This document shows, piece after piece, positions 25,939-35,452 of a stretch of 48,248 bases of DNA. The translations under genes and the position numbers were made by a program. Under the pieces are notes generated by a model. The model saw nothing but the letters and a program-made list of their open reading frames with translations, made no database searches and was not told the DNA's origin. Positions within the stretch are counted from its first letter, which is position 1, and each line of letters opens with the position of its first letter. Source of the stretch: Phycisphaeraceae bacterium (GTDB lineage Bacteria; Planctomycetota; Phycisphaerae; Phycisphaerales; Phycisphaeraceae); NCBI GenBank assembly GCA_020831765.1, contig JAFIFY010000107.1:1-48248 (forward strand). The letters run 5' to 3'.

Positions 25939-28900
25939 TCACAGGCTCAGGCGCTCATCCTCATCATCCTCGCCATCCTCCCACAAGCCCAGCAAGCCGC
26001 CGGCGGGCGTCGAAGCGAGAACGCCGCCCGACGGACGCGAAGTCAGCAGTCCGGCCAAAGCCCCGGGCATGCCCGCGCTGGGGCCGGGAACCTCACCGGC
26101 CGCGCCTCGGACGAACACCGGAACTGGACTCAGCGCCCCGGCGTTGTCCGGAATCGGCCCTGGGATGGGATCCGATGACCAGTCACCGGTGCCCGCGAGG
26201 CTTGTGGCCGAATCCGATTCCTCATTCACGACCGGCATCAACACCGGCGATGAAGCGGTCTGGACAACTTCCGATTCACTCAACCCCGCGGACAACGCCG
26301 ATTCATCCCCCATCACCAACGCCGAATCATCACTCGATGTCGCCAACTCCGTTGGCGGCGAGGCCTGGCCATCGTCCGCATCGCCCAGCCCAACCATCAA
26401 CGCCTCGGGCTCGGGCGGAACCACGCTCTGGCCGTGATGCTCCAACAGCAGGAACGCATCGCGAAGCCCGACGCGGCCGTCGCCGGTAAAGTCGCCATCG
26501 GTGAAGCCCGCTCCGCTCATCAGAAGGTTCGCCTGCACGATCGCAAGGTCCGAATCGTCCACCACACCATCCAGATTCGCATCACCGGGCAACGCGACCA
26601 GAACGTCTTCGAGCAGGAAGTTGCCGCCGGGAGCCCCATCGCCATTGCCATCCAGGTTGTAGCCGGTCGCACTGACGATCAGGTCGGCATCGAGCTCGGC
26701 GGTATAGAAGCCCGCGCCCAGGCCCAAAGCCGCCAGGTCCCATGTCGCCTCAAAGCTCACCGGATCGTAACTGAAGACCACACCGCTGGACAGATCGACA
26801 GGCGATCCGGTGGTCTGATCGATAAGGGATAGAGCATCAGCCGTGATCGTCGGCACATCCACATTGAACGTGAAGCGGAGGCTCTCCAGGGTCGCGGGCG
26901 TCACCTGCCCATCATCGCGCAAGACCCCCGTGACCACCGGCATGCTGTAGATCGGCGAGATGGGTTGAATCGAATGCGCATCGCCCGCGGCGAAATACAG
27001 ATCGTCAATAAAGACGCTGGTGAAATTGGGATGGTTGGCGTGCGAGACGTTGAACATCGTCAACGGCATCGGGTTGGCAAAGCCCGAACCCGTGCGGAAC
27101 GGGCGATCGGTGGCGACCACTTGTTGCTCTGAATACGCCGGATCGTCATTGCTCTGCATGTAGACCGAGTAGCGGTTGGTCGAGCTATCGGCCACCACCC
27201 AGACGTTGTACCAGGTGTCGAGTTGATAGGGCTGGCCTTCGATGCCGTTGATGTTGATGATCGGCCCGGCCACGGTGGTCTGTGTGTATGTTCCGGCATG
27301 GAAGCCGATGTAAGTGGCCTGCGATGCCGCCTGATCGACCAGCATGCGGAAGAACATGGTGCCGACCTGGTTGTCCCCGATCCAGATCATGTCATCAATG
27401 CTTCCGGCGCGCTGGGTCCGATCGCGGCTGAAGAGCGTGAGGTTGCCTTCATCCAGCGGATCGTGCAGGACACGCGCATTGGAATCACCCAGCCACGTCC
27501 AACTGTCACGCACGGGCATCTGGTGGTGGTAGTCCTCGAAATCGTCGATCAGCACATAGTTGAGCGGCACCTCGCTGTCGAAGATCACCACGCGCGTCTC
27601 GTTGAAACCGCCGATCACATAATCCGGGCCGAGCCGGTCCACCGTCACGATGACCCATTCAAAACCCTCTTCCAGCGCATCATTGATGGGCGTGATGGTC
27701 ATCGATGCCGAGTCCTGACCCGCGGGAATCAGGATCGTGCCGACCTCCGGCGTGGAAACGGTGTAATCTTCACCATGGGTCGCCGCGCCCGAAAGCACAT
27801 AACGCACGACCATGTCATACGTGGTCGGACCGGTACGGAAAAACGTCACTTCGCCGGGCGGGAAGCCTTCTTCTCCGGTGTTGGGCTGCGTGGCCAGCAC
27901 CGTCACCGTCGCCGGTGTTTCGTCATCAACCAGGATCACGGTTGAATCAATCCGCGTTCCCAGGTTGTACGCGCTGTCGGCCTGCAACTGAAGCGTGACG
28001 GCCCGAAGACCATCGGCAATGTCGTTATCGATCGCCCTGATCTGCAGCTTGGCGAATGGATCGCCGGCGGGAATCACCAGGATTCCGGGCGTCGCGGTCA
28101 GCAACTCATAATTGGACGCCGGCGTGTCGGTCTGGATGGTGTAATGGACCACCAGATCGCCCGTCGTGTCACCATCACGAAGGATCGTCCACTCGGCGGT
28201 ATCCAACGCGTCTCCCTCATGGGCCAGCGCATCCGTGGTGACCACCTCGACGATCGGCAGTTGCGACGTGGCATCGCCGACCGGCCGGATCATCGTGAAG
28301 TCATCCATGTGGACGAAGTGCTGGCTGGGATGGTTGTTGTAGCGGACGTAGAACGTATCCAGCGCGCCCGTGACCGTACCGCCCTGGAAATTCCGTGATC
28401 CGAGCAATCGCCGCTCGGCGTAATAGCCGTCATCGTCACTCTGCAGGTAGACCGAATACCGCTTCTGCTGATTGTCGATCTCGATCCAGATGCGATACCA
28501 GGCGCCGGCTTCAGGCGCGTGGTGTACCTGGTTGGATGCTGGCCCGATCGCAACATGCCCCTGGCCGATGAAGACGCCGGCGTTGACCTGATTGGTTCCG
28601 GCCACCCCCATGCCGAAGTTGCCGCCCGAGCCGGTATTGGGGCCGACGTAAGCGCGGAAGAACAGCGTCGCCTGTTCATCAGCATCGATCAGGAATCCGG
28701 GGTCGCTGTTGCTTGACTGCGTATCGCGGTTGATCACAAAGCCCACGAGATTGTCCGCCCCCGATGGGTCCTGGACCACCGCCGCCGCGCCCTGACTGGT
28801 CCACGACCCGGAACCGTGCAGCGGCTGACCGGCCGTGTAGTTTTCAAAATCTTCAACCACCGTCACCGAAGCCAGATGCTGCGGCACGAGGAATAGCGAT

Positions 28901-31791
28901 GTCCGGTTGGAGGCGACCAGGCCGTCATGGACCTGAATCTCGATGACCCGCTCACCCCCGCTGGGCGTCGCCTGCACGTTGTCATACTGCACACTGCGCA
29001 ACACCGCCTGGTAGTTGGCCGCGCTGTCCTCGCCCCAGAGCGTCAGGGTGCCGGTCCGGACATCCCAATCCGCGCTGATGTTGCCCTGGGTCTGGACAGT
29101 GAGTACGTCTTCGGCCGAGAGATAGCCTTGGGCGATGCGCACCGTCGCATGCTGGAGCGTCGCGGCCGGGTCGCCCGCGATCAACAGACCGGGAGCAAGA
29201 GTCTGAGCCGCGCCGGTCATCATCGCCGGGCCACCGGGCATGCCGGACAAGCGGGCCGCCTCCTGTGTCTGATCGCTGAGTTGATGAATCTCCAGTCCCG
29301 ACCATTCCCAACGACCATGGCTGCCGGCACCTGACTGAGCGTGCAGGTCCAGGGTCAACTGGCCATCTTCCACGACGACCTCGAAAATCGACTGATACAT
29401 GGAACTCGAGCCGACCGACCGGTACTTATCCCGCAACTCGCCCTCGGCCTCGATTCCCAGAAAGGTGTAACCGTGGTTGGCCGCGGTCAGATAGGCCACC
29501 ACCCGGTAGGTTCCGTTGGGCACATCCACGAGGAACGTCGCCGGGATATGGGTCTGATACGAGGTCCCGGCCAGGTGAGCCTCGCGCAGCATCAGATCGG
29601 AGAAATGCGAGGACTGTTGGCGAACCCGGTATTCGCTGTGAATGGATTCATAACCAAAACCGCGCTCGGAGTCATATTCCTCGAGGAAAGCCGCCGTCCA
29701 GCCCGGCGCAACCGTCGTGAACGGCTGATCGAAATCCTGGAAGTCCAGTCGCAGGTTCCAGGCATTCGGGTCGGCGACAACGATGGTTCGGCTCGTGGTG
29801 CTCTGCAGCCCCAGATTGTCGGTCACCGTCAATGTGACCTGATAGACGCCGGCTTCCTCGTAGGTGTGCCATGGCGTGATGCCCACGCCGGTGTTGCCGT
29901 CGCCAAAATCCCAGACATAACCGAGCGTGGCCGGGTCCTGGCTCAGGTGCGAGCTGGCCGACGCATCAAAATCGACCGTGACCGGCGCATCGCCGTAGAA
30001 GGCCGAGACATTGAACGATGCGTTGGGGGTGCCCAATCGATATTGGGCGTGGCTCCAGCCGCCTTCACCATCCAGAACCGTCAGAGTGATGGTCCGCGTG
30101 GCCCCAAGCTCGAACGTGTGCTCAACGATCAGACCTTCGGCGCTCGTTCCATCACCAAAGTTCCAGAGATACCGCAAGGTGTCATCATCCGGATCGCTCG
30201 AAGCGCCCGCATCCATCCGCAGCGTCATCTCCGTCAGCGTGGTATCGACGACCGTCACGCTGAACGCGGCCGTCGGCGCCTGGTTGCCGGGAGTCGGTGC
30301 GCTGTCGGCGATCACGGCGAACCATCCATTATGGCCGGTGCCCGGCTGGCTCTGGATCGGGTCGAGCAGGTAAAGATCGCCGCCGGCCCGGCCGCCGGTC
30401 ACGATCTGGGCCGATCCGCCCGGCAAGACCCGCGCGGCGACGGTGTGGTTCATGCCGCCGGTCAGGCTGCTGATGTGGGCACGCGTGGTCAGGTTCGGCT
30501 CCATCACCAGCAGAAACGATCCGCCCAGGTAGTTGTTGTCCACGCCGGGATTGAATCCCGCGCTGCCCGAATAGCTCGGGTGCGAGGGAAGCGGGAGCCC
30601 CCACGCCGATTGTCCGACCACGTAAACCCGGCCCTCACTGTCGGCGTGGATGTCGCCGCGCCGCATGAAGGCCGTATTTCCCGATCCGTTGGTCAGGCGA
30701 GTCAGGAAGTGGTTGCCGTTGACGAATTCGCCCGTCGCCGGCTCGTACTTGCCAAAGAACGTGATGTGATTCGCCCCGGTATTGAACGGCGAATGGAAGG
30801 AATCACCGCCGGCCAGCGACACCGGCGTGTTGATATCAAACGGATCGTATCGGAAGAGGTTGTTGCCGCCCGCCGACTCGAACGCCAGATAGAGGTATCC
30901 ATCATCGCCGATCGCGGCCCGGTAGCCGCGCGTATCGGCCATGTTGTTGGTCGGAGAATTGAGATAGTCCGGACTGTTGGGATTGCCCGACCAGTCGTAG
31001 CCGGTGTACTTGATCGTGCCGTCGTAGGCGATGCCCCGGTAGTAGCTGATCTGAACCGGCAGGCCGCTGGCACCATCGGTGGCGTTTCGATAGCCCAGGA
31101 AGACGACCGTCCCGCTGGGCTCGTGAATGGCCACATCGTTCTTCCACTTGCTGTCACTCACCCCGCCAAGATGGATGCCGGTCGGATCAAAAACCTGGAC
31201 ATGACCGCCCAGCGTCGTCCCCGCGTCCAATGAGCCGCCGCCCAGCACCGCCACATATCCATCCGGCCCGGCATCGATCCGCTGCACATTGGCGAAACCA
31301 AGATCCATGGTCGACTTGGACCAGAGCACACTCGTCGCGTCCGGATTCAGCTTCGCGAACCCCTCGGTCCACATGGCGACATAGAGATTCCCAGCCGAGT
31401 CCGCCGCCAGGTCCATCACCTTGCCCGCCAACCGGGCCACCGAAAGCACCTGAGTCCCATCGGCCGAGAGCCGGATGATGGCCCCCGACGAACTGCCCGT
31501 GGCGCTGCCCAGCAGGTCCGGTGTCAATCCGCCGGGCTGGGCATTGCCGATGTTGGCCGCCAGCACCACCGTGCCGTCCGACTGGATGATCGCCCCGCGA
31601 ACCTCCTGATCGTTGCCCGCCCCGCCCAGCCACGAGGAGGTGGAGTAGTCAAAGCCCAGCCCCGACCCTGAAAGCAGGAGGCGGGGCTCAAGCATCTCCA
31701 ACCCACGCCACGACAGCTCCGACCCGGACTCAATGGCGGAAAGTTGACGAACGGATCGAACAGCACGACAGACGGACGGCGTGTACTTCAT
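25939..31791 (-). CDS. Giant LEPR-XLL protein with propeller, PKD, ConA-like, Calx-beta and dockerin modules (paralogue 2)
   Basis: The product has 1950 residues. After a basic leader comes LEMLEPRLLLSG (about 31-42), then a propeller-like region closely similar to paralogue 1 (shared LNSPTNNMADTRGYRA, GDSFHSPFNTGANHI). PKD domains lie at about 504-580 and 587-660 (YVWDFGDGNTG) and a malectin-like domain at 674-835. The middle then differs: a cadherin-like stretch (880-957), two concanavalin-like domains opening with EDFENY (about 977) and DDFEDY (about 1414), and two Calx-beta domains between them (1180-1400). The dockerin (1732-1785) and the C-terminal tail match paralogue 1 again. ATG 31791 is chosen because GAGGAATAC precedes it; the frame extends to 31881 without support. 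It probably works outside the cell, like its twin. Confidence 0.92.
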   Translation of the reverse strand: MKYTPSVCRAVRSVRQLSAIESGSELSWRGLEMLEPRLLLSGSGLGFDYSTSSWLGGAGNDQEVRGAIIQSDGTVVLAANIGNAQPGGLTPDLLGSATGSSSGAIIRLSADGTQVLSVARLAGKVMDLAADSAGNLYVAMWTEGFAKLNPDATSVLWSKSTMDLGFANVQRIDAGPDGYVAVLGGGSLDAGTTLGGHVQVFDPTGIHLGGVSDSKWKNDVAIHEPSGTVVFLGYRNATDGASGLPVQISYYRGIAYDGTIKYTGYDWSGNPNSPDYLNSPTNNMADTRGYRAAIGDDGYLYLAFESAGGNNLFRYDPFDINTPVSLAGGDSFHSPFNTGANHITFFGKYEPATGEFVNGNHFLTRLTNGSGNTAFMRRGDIHADSEGRVYVVGQSAWGLPLPSHPSYSGSAGFNPGVDNNYLGGSFLLVMEPNLTTRAHISSLTGGMNHTVAARVLPGGSAQIVTGGRAGGDLYLLDPIQSQPGTGHNGWFAVIADSAPTPGNQAPTAAFSVTVVDTTLTEMTLRMDAGASSDPDDDTLRYLWNFGDGTSAEGLIVEHTFELGATRTITLTVLDGEGGWSHAQYRLGTPNASFNVSAFYGDAPVTVDFDASASSHLSQDPATLGYVWDFGDGNTGVGITPWHTYEEAGVYQVTLTVTDNLGLQSTTSRTIVVADPNAWNLRLDFQDFDQPFTTVAPGWTAAFLEEYDSERGFGYESIHSEYRVRQQSSHFSDLMLREAHLAGTSYQTHIPATFLVDVPNGTYRVVAYLTAANHGYTFLGIEAEGELRDKYRSVGSSSMYQSIFEVVVEDGQLTLDLHAQSGAGSHGRWEWSGLEIHQLSDQTQEAARLSGMPGGPAMMTGAAQTLAPGLLIAGDPAATLQHATVRIAQGYLSAEDVLTVQTQGNISADWDVRTGTLTLWGEDSAANYQAVLRSVQYDNVQATPSGGERVIEIQVHDGLVASNRTSLFLVPQHLASVTVVEDFENYTAGQPLHGSGSWTSQGAAAVVQDPSGADNLVGFVINRDTQSSNSDPGFLIDADEQATLFFRAYVGPNTGSGGNFGMGVAGTNQVNAGVFIGQGHVAIGPASNQVHHAPEAGAWYRIWIEIDNQQKRYSVYLQSDDDGYYAERRLLGSRNFQGGTVTGALDTFYVRYNNHPSQHFVHMDDFTMIRPVGDATSQLPIVEVVTTDALAHEGDALDTAEWTILRDGDTTGDLVVHYTIQTDTPASNYELLTATPGILVIPAGDPFAKLQIRAIDNDIADGLRAVTLQLQADSAYNLGTRIDSTVILVDDETPATVTVLATQPNTGEEGFPPGEVTFFRTGPTTYDMVVRYVLSGAATHGEDYTVSTPEVGTILIPAGQDSASMTITPINDALEEGFEWVIVTVDRLGPDYVIGGFNETRVVIFDSEVPLNYVLIDDFEDYHHQMPVRDSWTWLGDSNARVLHDPLDEGNLTLFSRDRTQRAGSIDDMIWIGDNQVGTMFFRMLVDQAASQATYIGFHAGTYTQTTVAGPIININGIEGQPYQLDTWYNVWVVADSSTNRYSVYMQSNDDPAYSEQQVVATDRPFRTGSGFANPMPLTMFNVSHANHPNFTSVFIDDLYFAAGDAHSIQPISPIYSMPVVTGVLRDDGQVTPATLESLRFTFNVDVPTITADALSLIDQTTGSPVDLSSGVVFSYDPVSFEATWDLAALGLGAGFYTAELDADLIVSATGYNLDGNGDGAPGGNFLLEDVLVALPGDANLDGVVDDSDLAIVQANLLMSGAGFTDGDFTGDGRVGLRDAFLLLEHHGQSVVPPEPEALMVGLGDADDGQASPPTELATSSDDSALVMGDESALSAGLSESEVVQTASSPVLMPVVNEESDSATSLAGTGDWSSDPIPGPIPDNAGALSPVPVFVRGAAGEVPGPSAGMPGALAGLLTSRPSGGVLASTPAGGLLGLWEDGEDDEDERLSL
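25980..26046. repeat. 67-bp exact repeat shared by the ends of both LEPR-XLL genes (copy B)
   Basis: The sequence is identical to 20046-20112 in the same orientation and encodes part of the conserved C-terminal tail. Similarity continues for about 200 bp upstream in the gene with scattered differences. Confidence 0.9.
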
Positions 31792-32262
31792 GTATTCCTC
31801 GCTCCTGGCATCATGCGGCTTGAACAAGCCCATGATCGATGGCGAATCGGGTGAGGGGGATGAACCCTCGCGGCGGCACACCCATAAGGATATCCGTGCC
31901 GGTTCGAATCCGTCAATCGGCTCTGGCGGAGGGGGTCCGGGGTCCGGGGTCGATCGTCAGGGCCCGTGGGGCACGTGCAGGCTGCGCCGCCCGAGCGTCG
32001 CGGGGCACCGTTCCCCATCCCGCCACGTCCGGGGCGCGGCCACATCTGCCATGCCGGTCAGCGCTTACACCCGGCATGCCGCTTTCCGAAGGATGCGGCA
32101 GACCGACGGCAAACCGATCCGGTCGGCGGCGGGCGGGTTGTCGATGGCAACCGATCGGCGTACATTATTAAGGAGACCGACCGCAATCGGTTCCCGCTCG
32201 GGCGGCCCGTTGGATGTTCGCTTCGGGTTCCGCCTCGCCCCGATCAATCTGGAGCTAAACCC
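31792..32262. other. 471-bp divergent region between LEPR-XLL paralogue 2 and the HTH protein
   Basis: No supported gene. It holds a GTCCGGG-rich repeat patch (31935-31950) and the dyad CGGCAC-N16-GTGCCG (31874-31901) followed by a T-arm-like GGTTCGAATCC, which does not fold into a full tRNA (see rejected items). Promoters for both flanking genes should lie here but were not identified. Confidence 0.4.
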
Positions 32263-33159
32263 ATGGCTCGAATGTTTTACACGCTCGAAGAAGCCGCCCA
32301 GGTGCTTGGCATCGAAGAGGAACAGGTGCGCGATCTGGCCGCCAGCGGCAAGGTTCAGCAGTTCCGAGACCGCGATAAGCTGATGTTCAAGCGCGATCAG
32401 ATCGATTCGATGGCTCGATCATCGGCGAGCGGTTCAGGCACCTCGATGCCGGCGACGGAAAGTATCAACGAGGACACCGACCAGATCGAGCTGGCTGAGG
32501 AGCCGAGCCTGGACGATGGCGGCAAGTCCAAGGGCCGCGCCGAAGACCCTCGCCACGCCACCGGAATCAGCGTGTTCGACGCCAGCGAGATCGATGCCGC
32601 CGACCCGATGGCCCAGACCCAGGTCAGCGAGCCATCGATCGACGATGAAGACCTGGCACTGGAAAGCGTTGGCTCGGGCTCAGGCCTCCTGGACCTGACC
32701 AAGGAAAGCGATGACACCAGTCTGGGCGCGGACCTGCTGGATGACTTTGCCCCCGCCGATCAATCCGCGGCTGGCGGCAGTGCGGTTCCCGCTTCATCGG
32801 GCGTTTTCGATGGCATCCTCGCCGAGCAGACCGGGGCGGGCCTCGAGCCCCCCGAGCAGGGCACCTACGCCGCCCATGACGACGAATATGGCGATCTTCA
32901 ATCCGTCGGCGCCGCCGAGGAACCGTACGATCCGGGCGGAAGTTTCATGAGCTTCGGCTTTCTGCTCGGTGCCATGGTGGCCGTGGTGCTCGCGACCATC
33001 GTCGGCATTTCCCTCATCATGGATGCGCCGCTGGAGTTGACCCGAACGCTTGCCGGGGATCCAGGTTCCAACACCGCGCTCCTGGTCGGTGGTGGCCTGC
33101 TGCTGGCCAGCATCATCATGGGCGTGGTCGGCTTGCTGGTCGGCAAGGCCCAGGGTTGA
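32263..33159 (+). CDS. MerR/excisionase-type HTH protein with C-terminal membrane anchor
   Basis: The 298-residue protein starts with an excisionase/MerR-like winged helix (MFYTLEEAAQVLGIEEEQVR, then DLAASGKVQQFRDRDKLMFK, 4-45). A long acidic, Ser/Asp-rich and probably disordered linker follows (50-225). Two transmembrane helices close it, FLLGAMVAVVLATIVGISLI and a glycine-rich LLVGGGLLLASIIMGVVGLL. GGAG stands 9 nt before the ATG. The combination of a DNA-binding-type domain with membrane helices is found in planctomycetes and its function is not known to me. The phosphatidylserine decarboxylase gene follows by 70 bp in the same direction, so the two may be co-transcribed. Confidence 0.8.
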   Translation: MARMFYTLEEAAQVLGIEEEQVRDLAASGKVQQFRDRDKLMFKRDQIDSMARSSASGSGTSMPATESINEDTDQIELAEEPSLDDGGKSKGRAEDPRHATGISVFDASEIDAADPMAQTQVSEPSIDDEDLALESVGSGSGLLDLTKESDDTSLGADLLDDFAPADQSAAGGSAVPASSGVFDGILAEQTGAGLEPPEQGTYAAHDDEYGDLQSVGAAEEPYDPGGSFMSFGFLLGAMVAVVLATIVGISLIMDAPLELTRTLAGDPGSNTALLVGGGLLLASIIMGVVGLLVGKAQG

Positions 33160-33229
33160 GCGTGGCGACGATCCGAACCATCGGCCGCCACCGGCTGGGC
33201 AAGGGCGATGGGCCAGGAATTGGTTTTTC

Positions 33230-33967
33230 ATGTTGAGTCGATACGGTCGAAACGAATGTGTGGCCGTGGCGGTGGGCTGCCTGCTGCTGCTGGCGCTACT
33301 GGCCTATTTCCATTGGTGGATTCCCTTGGTCCTCGTGGCATTGCTGGGATTCGCCCTGCTGGCGTTTTTCCGTGACCCACGCCGTGAGATTCCGGCCCAA
33401 CGCAGCATCATGGTCAGCCCCGCCGACGGGAAGGTCACGCTGATCGATCGGCTGGAACACTTCGAGCCGCTTGACGGCCCGGCGATCCGCATCCGCATCT
33501 TTCTCTCGGTGTTGGATGTGCATGTGAACCGCTCACCATGCCACGCCATGGTCCGGTCGATCACGCCATCACCGGGAACCAGACGCAACGCGCTTTATGC
33601 CGATTCGGCCCAGACCAACGAGAGCGTGCTGATGGTCCTGGAGCATCCAGCCCGGCGCGTGGCCCTGGCCGCGGTGAAGCAGATCGTCGGTGCGATCGCC
33701 CGACGCATCGTCTGTGATGTCGAACCGGGGAAAATCCTCCAGCGCGGCCAGCGCTACGGCATGATCAAATTCGGCTCGACCACCGAGTTGTACATCGCCG
33801 CGTTTCTCGAACCGGAAATCACCGTCAATCAGGGCCAGCGTGTGTACGGCGGAAGCACCGTGCTGGCCGTACTGCACGCTTCAGTGGCGGATAAGGCGAT
33901 CGATCAGGAGTCGGCCCAAAACACCGCCTCCACGCCCGAACCCGAATCGGTGGCAACTGAATCCTGA
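33230..33967 (+). CDS. psd: Phosphatidylserine decarboxylase (short, archaeal-type)
   Basis: The 245-residue proenzyme has two N-terminal membrane helices (13-48), then the family motifs FRDPRREIP, VSPADGKV and LDVHVNRSPCHAMV. The self-cleavage site is FGST at 181-184; cleavage between Gly182 and Ser183 gives the alpha chain with a pyruvoyl group from Ser183. The enzyme makes phosphatidylethanolamine at the membrane. It belongs to the short class found in archaea and many bacteria. The start is ATG 33230 with a weak AGGAA about 10 nt upstream. Its usual partner, phosphatidylserine synthase, is not adjacent. The C-terminal tail of about 30 residues is Ser/Glu-rich and family-atypical. Confidence 0.93.
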   Translation: MLSRYGRNECVAVAVGCLLLLALLAYFHWWIPLVLVALLGFALLAFFRDPRREIPAQRSIMVSPADGKVTLIDRLEHFEPLDGPAIRIRIFLSVLDVHVNRSPCHAMVRSITPSPGTRRNALYADSAQTNESVLMVLEHPARRVALAAVKQIVGAIARRIVCDVEPGKILQRGQRYGMIKFGSTTELYIAAFLEPEITVNQGQRVYGGSTVLAVLHASVADKAIDQESAQNTASTPEPESVATES

Positions 33968-34013
33968 ACATCGCAAGGCGGGATTCCGACGGACCGCGAT
34001 CCATTCACAGACA

Positions 34014-35294
34014 TCAATCACCATCACCCGTCACCGCCGATCCTGTCTCACCCGCCTGGTTCCGTTGGGCCAGAACCTCCCGCGCCGTCCGCCGTGTCAA
34101 CTCGCACGGATTATCCGAATCGGCCAGCGCACGCAGCCGCTCAAGTAACGCATCATCCCGACGACCCTTGAGCACATGCCCCGCGTTGATGATGGCGTTG
34201 CGCTGAATCATCGGCAGCTTCATGCGCATCAACGCCGACCCGGCCAGATTCGCCTGACGATCCGCCTCCGTCCAGTTGAGCACTTCAAGAAGGTCCAGGC
34301 TCAAAGCCCACTTGCGCGGCAGGCTGTCGGCATCCAGCGGCGAATCACGCCGAGTCCGCCGGGTCACCGGTCTCGATGGCTGATTGAACGGACACACCTC
34401 CTGACAGACATCGCATCCGGCCAGCCAATCGCCCATCGGCGCGAACATGGCCGGATCGATCGCCGAACGGTGCTCCAGGGTCAGGTAACTGATGCATCGC
34501 GAGGCATCGATTCGATATCCAGCCGGATCGATGCATCCGGTCGGGCACGCATCAATGCACCGGGTGCAGGTGCCGCAACCTTCAAAGCCCGGCTGTCCGA
34601 GCGCGTTGAAGGTTCGACCCTCAGCCTCGGTCTTTTCCCCACTGACGGCTTTTTCACCTTGACGGACTTCCTCCGCTTGGGGCCCGCGTACCATCGGGTG
34701 ATCGCCCAGCAGGTCGAGTGTCGTCACGATGCAACCGATCAGGAACCATGAACCCAGATGCGGGTGGATCAACAGCGTATGCTTGCCGATGAAGCCCAGC
34801 CCGGCCCGACGGGCGTGTTCCCGCTCCATCAGCGGCGCGGTATCGACGGTGGAACGGAATTCATGATGGGGAAACCGCGATCGAAGCCCATCACTGATGC
34901 GATGAAGCCGAGTGCGGATCGCCCGATGGTAATCGCGGCCCCAGGCGTAGCGGGCCACTCGGCCGCGCGGCCGCTCGGCTCCATCGCCGCCGCGCAATCC
35001 AAGCTCATCAGCATCGTCGGCATGGCGTTGGATCAATGCGATGATGCTCCGGGCTCCGGGGACAAAACGGCGCGGGTCCAGCCGCACTTCCGGCGAGCGG
35101 GCCAGATAAGCCATCTCGCCATGCCGGCCCTCCTCCAGCCAAAGCAGAAACCGATCCGGCTGATCCACTGGCTCCGCGGGGGCGAACCCGGCGGCGAAAA
35201 ACCCCAGTTCACGGGCAAACTCCTGAATCCAGGCGTGCAATGCCTGGGATTCGGCGGCGGTGAGCGTGTGCTTGGTCCGGGTGGGATGGGACAT
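34014..35294 (-). CDS. queG: Epoxyqueuosine reductase QueG
   Basis: The enzyme (426 aa) reduces epoxyqueuosine to queuosine in tRNA with cobalamin and two 4Fe-4S clusters. Typical parts are present: DTAPLMEREHARRAGLGFIG with the catalytic Asp, the first ferredoxin motif CGTCTRCIDACPTGC (about 237-251), the second CDVCQEVCPFN (about 292), and C-terminal HEAT-like repeats (MIQRNAIINAGHVLKGR). It is longer than usual (about 350-390) because of a hydrophilic insert of about 35 residues before the first cluster (around 200-235) and an extended C-terminus. ATG 35294 gives the family start; no strong ribosome site is visible. Divergent from lemA. Confidence 0.93.
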   Translation of the reverse strand: MSHPTRTKHTLTAAESQALHAWIQEFARELGFFAAGFAPAEPVDQPDRFLLWLEEGRHGEMAYLARSPEVRLDPRRFVPGARSIIALIQRHADDADELGLRGGDGAERPRGRVARYAWGRDYHRAIRTRLHRISDGLRSRFPHHEFRSTVDTAPLMEREHARRAGLGFIGKHTLLIHPHLGSWFLIGCIVTTLDLLGDHPMVRGPQAEEVRQGEKAVSGEKTEAEGRTFNALGQPGFEGCGTCTRCIDACPTGCIDPAGYRIDASRCISYLTLEHRSAIDPAMFAPMGDWLAGCDVCQEVCPFNQPSRPVTRRTRRDSPLDADSLPRKWALSLDLLEVLNWTEADRQANLAGSALMRMKLPMIQRNAIINAGHVLKGRRDDALLERLRALADSDNPCELTRRTAREVLAQRNQAGETGSAVTGDGD

Positions 35295-35452
35295 GACAAC
35301 GGCGGCGATGATCGGGCACCGGCGACGTGTGCCGAAACCCGATTGGCTGGACACCACAAGCGCGGGCGGCCTGGTCGATGGCGATTTACGGCCGGGGCGG
35401 TTACCTTTGTATTCTATCGCTGGCCGCGCATTCCGGTTAAGGAGACCCGAAA

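Noticed and set aside
31840-31925. Possible tRNA, from the T-arm-like GGTTCGAATCC and a nearby stem
   Set aside because: The T stem has a mismatch, no 7-bp acceptor partner for the following bases exists upstream at the right distance, and the only candidate anticodon loop lacks the invariant U33.
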